Below are positions 1 to 5,829 of a stretch of 6,329 nt of DNA, in pieces; position 1 is the first letter of the stretch; each line of letters opens with the position of its first letter. The position numbers and the translations under genes were made by a program. A model generated the notes under the pieces. It did not search any database. It had not been told where the DNA came from and saw only the letters and a program-made list of their open reading frames with translations. This DNA comes from Caulobacteraceae bacterium (GTDB lineage: Bacteria; Pseudomonadota; Alphaproteobacteria; Caulobacterales; Caulobacteraceae), in contig CANMXH010000132.1 in NCBI GenBank assembly GCA_947501315.1, forward strand, positions 1-6,329, in the 5' to 3' direction.

Positions 1-35
1 CGAGCCGGGTGTTCCGGCGGCCTTAGCCGGCCGTC

Positions 36-1139
36 CTAACCCGCCGCGAACTCGCTGAGCGCATCGATCACCGCGCGGTTCTGGTCTTCCGTGCCCACGG
101 TGATCCGCAGGCAATCCGGAAGGCCGTAGCCGCCGACGGGGCGGACGATAATGCCCTTGGAGTTCAGATAGTCATTGGCCGCCGCGGCGTTGCGGGTCGC
201 GTCAGGGAAGCGGACGAGGACGAAGTTTCCGGCCGAGGGGAAGACGTCGAAGCCGAAGCCCTTGATGGCCTGGGTCAGGCGCGGGCGCCAGGCGTGGACG
301 AGGTCGCGCGAGGCCTTCTGGTGCGCGGCATCGCCGAGGGCGGCGACGGCGGCCTCGATGCCGGGGACCGAGACGTTGAACGGCAGGCGGATGCGGTCGA
401 CCGCCTCGCAGACCTTGAGCGGCGCATAGCCGAAGCCGATGCGCAGGCCGCCGAGGCCGTGGATCTTGGAGAAGGTGCGGGTGACGATGATGTTGTCGCT
501 GTCGCGGGCCAGGGGGAAGCTGGTCTCCCAGTCCGGCTCGGCGACGAATTCGGCATAGGCCTCGTCGATGACCAGCAGGATGTGCGGCGGCAGGGCCGCG
601 TGCAGGCGGCGGATTTCCTCGGCCGTATTGTAGCTGCCGGTCGGGTTGGACGGGCTGGAGACATAGACGATGCGGGTGCGGTCATCGACCTCGGCCAGGA
701 TGGCCTCGGGCGTCAGGCGGAAGTCGGGTTCGGGGGCCAGTTTGACCGAGGCCTGGTTGGCGAGAGCGCTGATGCGATAGGCCAGGAAGCCGTATTTGCC
801 GCTGACGATATTGTCGCCGGCCGTCAGATAGGTCTGGTTCAGCAGGGCGAAGACCTCGTCCGAGCCATTGCCGAAAATCAGCCGCTCGGGCTCCAGTCCA
901 TGGTGTTCCGCCACGGCGTCGCGCAGCTTCATCGCCCGGCCGTCCGGGTACATATGGATATGGCCGACAGCGGCGGCATAGGCCTCGCGGGCCTTCCCGC
1001 CGGCGCCGAGGGCATTCTCGTTGGACGACAGCTTCATAGGCTCGGCCACGCCCTCGATGCGCGACTTGCCGCCGACATAGGGGGCGATGTCGAGGATGCC
1101 GGGCTTGGCCACGGGAGCGTTTTGCGGGGCGTCGGTCAT
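36..1139 (-). CDS. hisC: Histidinol-phosphate aminotransferase HisC (367 aa)
   Basis: This is a PLP-dependent class I/II aminotransferase of the cytoplasm. It converts imidazole acetol-phosphate plus glutamate to histidinol-phosphate plus 2-oxoglutarate in histidine synthesis; many alphaproteobacterial HisC enzymes also transaminate aromatic keto acids. Motifs seen: SSNEN (38-42), GNGSDE (90-95, PLP phosphate), SNPTG (164-168), DEAYAEF (192-198, with D192 and Y195 at the cofactor), TRTFSKIHGLGGLRIGF (220-236) with the Schiff-base lysine K225, and CLRITVG (343-349) with the substrate-carboxylate arginine R345. At 367 aa the length is normal and all key residues are present. The ATG at 1139 was chosen because the family N-terminus (PGILDIAPYVGGK) follows within about 13 residues. 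The same frame stays open far upstream, but that part overlaps the preceding gene and resembles nothing. It begins 8 nt after the chorismate-mutase-like gene, so is probably co-transcribed. A GAAAG next to that gene's stop may act as a weak ribosome site. A neighbouring tyrC would be expected beyond position 1. Confidence 0.96.
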   Translation of the reverse strand: MTDAPQNAPVAKPGILDIAPYVGGKSRIEGVAEPMKLSSNENALGAGGKAREAYAAAVGHIHMYPDGRAMKLRDAVAEHHGLEPERLIFGNGSDEVFALLNQTYLTAGDNIVSGKYGFLAYRISALANQASVKLAPEPDFRLTPEAILAEVDDRTRIVYVSSPSNPTGSYNTAEEIRRLHAALPPHILLVIDEAYAEFVAEPDWETSFPLARDSDNIIVTRTFSKIHGLGGLRIGFGYAPLKVCEAVDRIRLPFNVSVPGIEAAVAALGDAAHQKASRDLVHAWRPRLTQAIKGFGFDVFPSAGNFVLVRFPDATRNAAAANDYLNSKGIIVRPVGGYGLPDCLRITVGTEDQNRAVIDALSEFAAG

Positions 1140-1147
1140 GGGCGCTT

Positions 1148-1843
1148 TCAGAACTGGGGGGCGGCGCCGATGACGCCGGAGAGGCTGCCGGGCGCGGATG
1201 CAAGCCGCCCGTCCTCTGCCTGCACATAGCCCGCGAGCATGAACAGCTTCAAGCCGCCCGCCGCGATCAAGGGGCTGGCGGCAAGGCCGGTGGCTGCGAG
1301 GGTCTCGATGATGCGGGCGTCGGAAGCCTGGCTGTCGGTCGCCCAGAAGGTGCGGTCGTCGCCGGTCGGGCCGGGCTCGGTCCGTTGGATCATCAGGGCG
1401 CGGGGCAGGCTGTGGCGGTCGTCGGGCAGGGCGGCGACAACGCGCAGCGCGGGCTCGGCCAGCAGCCGCCCCCACCAGGCCTTGCCCGGGGTCAGGTCCA
1501 GCAGGGCGCGCGATCCCTCGCGGACGGCGGCAAGGGCCTGCTCCGGCTCGGCGGCCATGCGGGCGGTCAGGCCGAAGCGGTCGGCGGCGAGGGTCTGGCT
1601 TGTAGCTCCCCAGACGACCAGCGGCGCGCCGGTCGCTGCATCGATACGGCCCAGAACCGCACGCACCGCGGAGGCCGCGGCCGGTGACAGATCCTTCAGC
1701 AGGTCGCGCAAGGCGATGGCGTCGGCGTCCGGCGAGGGCCGGGGGCCGGCGGTGATCCGCAGACGGACCGCCACCGCCACCGCCCGATCGAGCGCCAGCC
1801 GTTCGGCGTCGGCCTGCGGCTCGTCCAGGAGCTTGGCGGGCAT
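1148..1843 (-). CDS. Chorismate-mutase-family protein with P-protein-like C-terminal region (231 aa)
   Basis: Seen: a cytoplasmic-looking 231-aa protein with no signal peptide or membrane segment. Residues 10-70 are helix-prone and Ala/Arg/Leu-rich. Residues 72-165 include a WWGRLL patch (123-128), LRVVAALP (133-140), RALMIQRTEPGPTGDDR (148-164), and a final part (175-212) ending FMLAGYVQAEDGRL. This pattern matches my recollection of the alphaproteobacterial 'chorismate mutase' proteins encoded just before hisC and tyrC, which carry a C-terminal extension resembling a shortened prephenate dehydratase plus ACT-like segment. The role inferred from this is conversion of chorismate to prephenate, supplying HisC/TyrC for Phe and Tyr synthesis. 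The oddity is that the N-terminal AroQ-type domain is short and lacks an obvious set of the conserved Arg/Lys active-site residues, so activity is uncertain and a regulatory role is possible. The ATG at 1843 overlaps the upstream stop by one base (TGATG), which suggests translational coupling and supports this start. The gene is real; the family call is tentative. Confidence 0.6.
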   Translation of the reverse strand: MPAKLLDEPQADAERLALDRAVAVAVRLRITAGPRPSPDADAIALRDLLKDLSPAAASAVRAVLGRIDAATGAPLVVWGATSQTLAADRFGLTARMAAEPEQALAAVREGSRALLDLTPGKAWWGRLLAEPALRVVAALPDDRHSLPRALMIQRTEPGPTGDDRTFWATDSQASDARIIETLAATGLAASPLIAAGGLKLFMLAGYVQAEDGRLASAPGSLSGVIGAAPQF

Positions 1844-2883
1844 CAGAACAGCCGCGGTGCCGGGGCCAGTGGGAAGGGCCCCAGCCAGGTGCGGCCGTCG
1901 CGGAACTGGATAACCAGATCGACGGGCCGCTCGCCCGCCGCAGCCGTGGCGGCGACGGCACCCGCCGCGCCCATGCGGTTGACCGCCCCGGATTGCGAGC
2001 GAGCCAGGCCGGCGATGACGGCCACCGGCTTTTCGGCGGTCACGGCGAGCGACCCCTGCAGCCGTCCGTCGGCCCGGGCCGAGAGGGTTTCGCTGGAAAT
2101 CAGGGCGGTGCTGTCCCCGGCCTTCAACCGGCCCCGCACGGCGGTGAACCGTCCGCCCGCCGCGGTCCAGGCGGTGAAGACGCCCGCTGAATCCATGCCC
2201 TGCAGGCGGCTGGCCCCGACGATCGTGCCCTCGACATCGGCGCTGAGCCGGCCTTGTCCGGTCGCACTCTCGACCGGCCCGCCGGGACGGCCGCGCGCGT
2301 CGATGAGACGGAACAACACATCCAGTTCGTCCGTGGAGGCCAGGCCGTCGGTCAGATGCGGCCGGGTCTCCAACTGGATCCGCTCGGCCGAGGCGATGGG
2401 GAAGGGCTGGGCACCCTCAAGCGCGGTGAAGGTCGGGCGGATCATCTCGGCCCGGAGGTCGGGGAAGCGGTCGCTCAGGTGGCTGATGCTGAAGCGCAGA
2501 CCGTCGCCGGCGATGGCGATCCGGCCCTTGTCCGCCCGGGTCAGGATCAGGCCATCCGGGGCGACGACCACCCAGTGGTCGGGGTTCCAGCTGCTGGCCT
2601 CGGCCACCAGTTCGGGGGCCGCCACGCCATGGCCGGAGGGGGCCAGGATGTCGGTCTGTGGCATCGATACCCGCGTCCGGAAGGGCCAGCCGGTGATGCG
2701 CGCCGGTGCATGGGAGATGGTCCAGCCGTCCTGTCGCAGGACCTCGACCTGGGCCGCCAGCCGGGTCTCGACCTGGTCGCTCAGCCAGAACCACCAGCCG
2801 GTCCAGCCTGCGAGCAGAAGGCCGACGATTATGAAGGGCACGGCGAGGCCGCGGCGGGAGTGGCGGGGGGCGGTGTCGGTCAT
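1843..2883 (-). CDS. DUF2125 family membrane-anchored protein (346 aa)
   Basis: This is an inner-membrane protein of unknown function, conserved in alphaproteobacteria. A short basic N-terminus (RHSRR, 7-11) is followed by one hydrophobic, Trp-rich segment at about 13-34 with no cleavage site. It therefore probably stays anchored by its N-terminus with the rest in the periplasm. Family signatures seen are the GWPFRTR motif (65-71) soon after the anchor, and the closing segment FRDGRTWLGPFPLAPAPRLF (327-346), typical of the DUF2125 C-terminus. The body is rich in alternating short beta-type stretches (for example 170-290), reminiscent of AsmA/YdgA-like lipid-associated beta proteins; that comparison is only inference. 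The length is usual for the family. The ATG at 2883 places the basic-plus-hydrophobic anchor right at the N-terminus and lies 11 nt after the helicase stop; no strong ribosome site is visible. In related genomes DUF2125 genes often sit near the chorismate mutase/hisC/tyrC group, as here. Confidence 0.88.
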   Translation of the reverse strand: MTDTAPRHSRRGLAVPFIIVGLLLAGWTGWWFWLSDQVETRLAAQVEVLRQDGWTISHAPARITGWPFRTRVSMPQTDILAPSGHGVAAPELVAEASSWNPDHWVVVAPDGLILTRADKGRIAIAGDGLRFSISHLSDRFPDLRAEMIRPTFTALEGAQPFPIASAERIQLETRPHLTDGLASTDELDVLFRLIDARGRPGGPVESATGQGRLSADVEGTIVGASRLQGMDSAGVFTAWTAAGGRFTAVRGRLKAGDSTALISSETLSARADGRLQGSLAVTAEKPVAVIAGLARSQSGAVNRMGAAGAVAATAAAGERPVDLVIQFRDGRTWLGPFPLAPAPRLF

Positions 2884-2894
2884 CGGGGCACCGT

Positions 2895-5771
2895 CTAGTC
2901 CGGCTTGAGGAAACCGCCAACCAGTTCCACCGCCTCGGCCAGACCCATGCGCTGGACCTCGGTGCCGGGCGGAAGGCTGGCGAACAGCCGGGTCGGGGCG
3001 GCGGCGTCGAGCATGACGAAGACGCCCTTGTCGTCGGCGCGGCGGATCAGCCGGCCGAAGGCCTGGGCCATCTTCGCCCGGGCCAGGGCGTCGTCGAAAT
3101 TGCGGCCTCCGGAGCCTTCGCCGCCGAATCGCAGGCGGCGCGCCTTGTGCAGCAGGTCCGGGCGCGGCCAGGGCACGCGGTCGAAGGCGAGGATGCGCAG
3201 GGATCGTCCCGGGACATCAACGCCGTCCCGCACCGCATCGGTGCCCAGCAGGCAGGAATCCTGTTCGGCCCGGAAGACATCAACCAGGGCACCGACTTCC
3301 AGTGGATCGATGTGCTGTGCGTAGAGGGGAAGACCCGCCCTGGCCAGGTCGGGCCCCAGCCGCTCATAGACCGCCTTCAGCCGGCGGATGGCGGTGAACA
3401 GGCCGAGACCCCCGCCGCCGGCGGCGAGGAACAGCTCACGCATGGCCGCCGCCGTCTGGTGGGTATCGTCCTTGACCAGATCGTTGACGACGATGACCCG
3501 GGCGTTGGCGGCATAGTCGAACGGGCTTTCGACCTTGAGGGTCCGGGCCGGTTCGATCAGCCGCGCCGAGCCGGTGCGCAGCCGGGCCATGTCGAAGGGA
3601 TCACCCCCGTTATTTGGCGCACTCGGATCAGACAGGGTAGCGCTGGTCACCAGCACGCCGTGGGCGGGCATGATCACCGCGGCCTCCAGCGGCACGGTCG
3701 GATCGATCCAGTGGCGGCGCAGGGCCACGTCCATGATCCGGCCGAAGGCGGCCTCGGCCGACAGCCAGTCGAGGAAGTCGGGATCCGGCTCGTCCGACGA
3801 CACCTCCAGCGCCGCCAGCATGGAGCGCCAGCCGGGCAGGGTCATGCGGGCGCGGCGGTCGAGACCGCGCAGGGCCCCCTCGATCCGGGCACGTGAGGCA
3901 CCGTCCAGTTCGGCCGCCTCGTCGTCGAGGATATCTTCCAGATGGCGTGACAGGGCCAGCAGGGGTGCCTCGACGGCGGCCAGGGCCCGGGCGGCCTCGC
4001 GGGCGGCTTCCAGCACCGGCTCGGTGACCGGGCGCAGGGCACATTCCATGCCGAACTCAATACCGCTGCCCGAAGCATTCTCGGATGTCCGTGCCCTGAG
4101 CTGTTCCAGCGCCGCCAGCAGGAAGCGCTCGATCGGCCCGACCGGATTGACCTCGCCGGAGGCCGGGGCGATGCGGCCGGAGACGCCCTCGCCGGGCAGC
4201 TGGGCGGCGGCGCGGACGGCGTCCTGAAGCGCTTTCGTGGCCGCCTCATTGTCGGCGCACAGGTCGCCGAGCCGTTGTTCCAGCCCCCGTCCGCGCCGGC
4301 CACGACCCTCGGGCCCGCGCAGCCAGCGCCGCAGCTCGGCGGCCTCCTGACCGGACAGGCAGGCCGAGAAGGCGCTGTCGGCCGCGTCGAACAGATGGTG
4401 GCCCTCGTCGAAGACGATCCGCTTCAGCGCCGCCGTCTCACCGTCCTGTTTCAGGCCGCGCGCCGACCGGGCCCCGTCGAAGGCGGCCTGGGTCATGACG
4501 AGGGCGTGGTTGGCGACGACGAGGTCCGCGCGGCGACTGGCGCGGATGGTCTTTTCGACGAAACAGGTGCGGTAGTGGGGGCAGGCGGCGTGGACGCATT
4601 CGCCGCGCCGGTCGACGAGGTTGGCCGCGCTGGCCTGATGGCTCGGCCCCGTGGCGAACAGGCCGGGCAGCCAGCCGGGATAGTCTCCGCCGGTCATATC
4701 GCCGTCGCGGCTGTGCATGGCCCAGCGGCTGACGAGCGCCATGCCGATCAGGTCGCCGTTCCCCAGCTGGGCCGCCTGAACCATGTCCTGCAGGTTCAGC
4801 AGGCAGAGGTAGTTTTCGCGGCCCTTGCGGACGACGGTCTTCTTTCTGCGCTCGACGGGGTCGGGCCAGAGGGCGGCGCTCTCGCGGTCGATCTGGCGCT
4901 GCAGGGCGCGGGTATAGGTCGAGACCCAGGCTGCCCCCTGATTGCGCTCGGCCCAAAGGCTGGCGGGGGCGAGGTAACCGAGGGTCTTGCCGGTGCCTGT
5001 GCCGGCCTCGGCCAGCAGGACGCGCGGGCGGCCCTCCTCGTTACGCGGCGAAAAGGCATAGGCGGCCTCGGCGGCATAGTCGGACTGGGTCGGGCGGGTC
5101 TCGTCGAGCCCGGACGCCTGAAGCAGTTTCTCCAGACGGATGCGGGCGCTCTCGCTGTCGACGGGGGCCGAGCCCGCCTCGCCACGCGGGGCCTCGTCCT
5201 CCCACTCCGGCAGGCGCGACCAGACGTCGAGCCCGCTGCCGCGATGGTTGCGGTCGCGGACGGGTTGATGCTGCAGGGCCCCCGTGACCCGCCAGGCCCA
5301 TGCCCAGCCGGCGCGGCCCAGCGTTTCGGCCAGGGTGAAGGCGGCCTCGCGGTCGGGATAGGCCGGGTCGGCCAGTTCGCGCAGCAGGCCGTCAGCGGCG
5401 CGCCGCAGGGCCTCGGCCTGGGCCTCTGCTCCCTTCGGCTCGCTCATGCCCATGGCGAGGGCAAGACCGCTGGGCGAGGGGGCACAGAAGCGGGCGGGCC
5501 GCGCAAAGGCGAACAGCTCCAGCACGTCCAGCAGATCGGCCGAGCGCGCCGGCGGGGCGATGCCGAGGCGGCGCGCGGTCAGGCTGGCATGGGCAACCAT
5601 GACGGGGGCGGTGGTGAACACCCCCTCGGCCGCCCCCCGCCCGATCTTGCGCGCGCCCTCGCCATCGCAGATCGCCCCCGCGCCCGGCGGAATGGCGAGC
5701 GCCGGCGGCAGGGCCAGCCATGGCTCGGTGCCGGTGAGGGCGGAGGTGGTGGTGAGGGAGTCGGTGGACAC
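2895..5771 (-). CDS. DinG/XPD-type ATP-dependent DNA helicase with Fe-S cluster site and N-terminal extension (958 aa)
   Basis: This is a superfamily 2 helicase of the DinG/Rad3/XPD group (COG1199), expected to unwind DNA 5'->3', including R-loops and repair intermediates. Motifs in order: Q-motif-like R226/Q229; Walker A AEAGTGTGKT (254-263, K262); motif Ia STYTRALQRQ (284-293); Fe-S cysteines C323, C392, C397, C403; VVANHALV (418-425); motif II DEGH (455-458); SATLS (710-714); GTDAVRDGVDVPG (843-855); motif VI QAFGRLIRR (903-911). The C-x4-C-x5-C spacing equals that of E. coli DinG (C194, C199, C205). The roughly 250 residues between motif II and SATLS form the arch region, with a very basic loop at 484-500. 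Residues 1-220 are an extension that E. coli DinG lacks; 50-110 look like a decayed DnaQ-type exonuclease fold. The start is the GTG at 5771; no earlier in-frame start or clear Shine-Dalgarno is seen, so a leaderless or weakly led message is possible. It heads the minus-strand run and faces another helicase gene 58 bp away. The symbol is left blank because the protein is much longer than DinG. Confidence 0.95.
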   Translation of the reverse strand: MSTDSLTTTSALTGTEPWLALPPALAIPPGAGAICDGEGARKIGRGAAEGVFTTAPVMVAHASLTARRLGIAPPARSADLLDVLELFAFARPARFCAPSPSGLALAMGMSEPKGAEAQAEALRRAADGLLRELADPAYPDREAAFTLAETLGRAGWAWAWRVTGALQHQPVRDRNHRGSGLDVWSRLPEWEDEAPRGEAGSAPVDSESARIRLEKLLQASGLDETRPTQSDYAAEAAYAFSPRNEEGRPRVLLAEAGTGTGKTLGYLAPASLWAERNQGAAWVSTYTRALQRQIDRESAALWPDPVERRKKTVVRKGRENYLCLLNLQDMVQAAQLGNGDLIGMALVSRWAMHSRDGDMTGGDYPGWLPGLFATGPSHQASAANLVDRRGECVHAACPHYRTCFVEKTIRASRRADLVVANHALVMTQAAFDGARSARGLKQDGETAALKRIVFDEGHHLFDAADSAFSACLSGQEAAELRRWLRGPEGRGRRGRGLEQRLGDLCADNEAATKALQDAVRAAAQLPGEGVSGRIAPASGEVNPVGPIERFLLAALEQLRARTSENASGSGIEFGMECALRPVTEPVLEAAREAARALAAVEAPLLALSRHLEDILDDEAAELDGASRARIEGALRGLDRRARMTLPGWRSMLAALEVSSDEPDPDFLDWLSAEAAFGRIMDVALRRHWIDPTVPLEAAVIMPAHGVLVTSATLSDPSAPNNGGDPFDMARLRTGSARLIEPARTLKVESPFDYAANARVIVVNDLVKDDTHQTAAAMRELFLAAGGGGLGLFTAIRRLKAVYERLGPDLARAGLPLYAQHIDPLEVGALVDVFRAEQDSCLLGTDAVRDGVDVPGRSLRILAFDRVPWPRPDLLHKARRLRFGGEGSGGRNFDDALARAKMAQAFGRLIRRADDKGVFVMLDAAAPTRLFASLPPGTEVQRMGLAEAVELVGGFLKPD

Positions 5772-5784
5772 GACCGATAGATAA

Positions 5785-5809
5785 CCGTTCCGCAGGTGAA
5801 ACGGAACGG
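5785..5809. repeat. Perfect 8-bp inverted repeat (8-9-8)
   Basis: CCGTTCCG (5785-5792) and CGGAACGG (5802-5809) are exact reverse complements separated by 9 nt. The 17-nt centre-to-centre spacing of the arms is suited to a dimeric regulator on the DNA. It overlaps the LexA-like box and the proposed -35 element. A terminator role is unlikely: there is no T-run and it sits between divergent starts. Confidence 0.5.
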
Positions 5810-5823
5810 GAACATGCTATAGG
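5796..5823 (+). promoter_or_regulatory. Putative sigma-70-type promoter for the DEXH helicase, leaderless geometry
   Basis: A -35-like GTGAAA (5796-5801, 4 of 6 to TTGACA) is followed after 16 nt by a -10-like TATAGG (5818-5823). GCTATAGG (5816-5823) also matches the Caulobacter housekeeping -10 pattern GCTANAWC at its first six positions. Transcription would start about 6-7 nt downstream, at or next to the GTG at 5830, so the mRNA would have no leader. This agrees with the lack of a ribosome site there. It is pattern matching only. Confidence 0.45.
5799..5813 (-). promoter_or_regulatory. Possible LexA (SOS) box, one mismatch
   Basis: On the minus strand this reads GTTC-N7-GTTT, one base short of the alphaproteobacterial LexA operator GTTC-N7-GTTC (the last C is T). 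It lies between the proposed -35 and -10 of the plus-strand helicase promoter, where a repressor would block RNA polymerase. It is also within 30 bp of the start of the DinG-type helicase; E. coli dinG is a known LexA target. A half-conserved 8-base pattern can arise by chance, so support is moderate at best. Confidence 0.35.
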
Positions 5824-5829
5824 CGCGAC

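Larger units (their letters stand above)
5772..5829. promoter_or_regulatory. Divergent intergenic control region between two helicase genes
   Basis: These 58 bp separate the GTG starts of the minus-strand DinG-type helicase and the plus-strand DEXH helicase, so promoters for both genes should lie here or overlap the coding ends. It is visibly more AT-rich than its surroundings. The plus-directed promoter, inverted repeat and LexA-like box are listed separately. For the minus direction the best -10 candidate is TTATCTATC (minus strand, 5784-5776), which is weak and has no convincing -35. Neither start has a recognisable Shine-Dalgarno sequence. Confidence 0.7.

Noticed and set aside
14..30. 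Possible terminator hairpin after hisC (CCGGC and GCCGG arms, 7-nt loop)
   Set aside because: The stem is only 5 bp, no T-run follows in either direction, and such short GC palindromes are common at this base composition. The operon probably continues to the left.
294..1229. 311-codon open frame on the plus strand opposite hisC
   Set aside because: It is a complement-frame shadow of hisC with repetitive Gly/Ala/Asp/Gln composition and no family features.
1140..1961. Apparent 641-residue fusion protein made by extending the hisC frame upstream
   Set aside because: The extension is Arg/Pro/Gly-rich low-complexity translation overlapping the well-supported chorismate-mutase-like gene in another frame. 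HisC family similarity begins just after the ATG at 1139.
4275..5780. 501-codon open frame on the plus strand opposite the helicase
   Set aside because: It is antisense to a gene with a full set of helicase motifs; its translation is Gly/Ala/Arg-rich with no recognisable domain, as expected for a shadow frame in high-GC DNA.
5804..5813. GAAC-GG-GAAC direct repeat as a second LexA site
   Set aside because: The spacing is 2 nt instead of the required 7, so these two half-sites cannot form the operator together.
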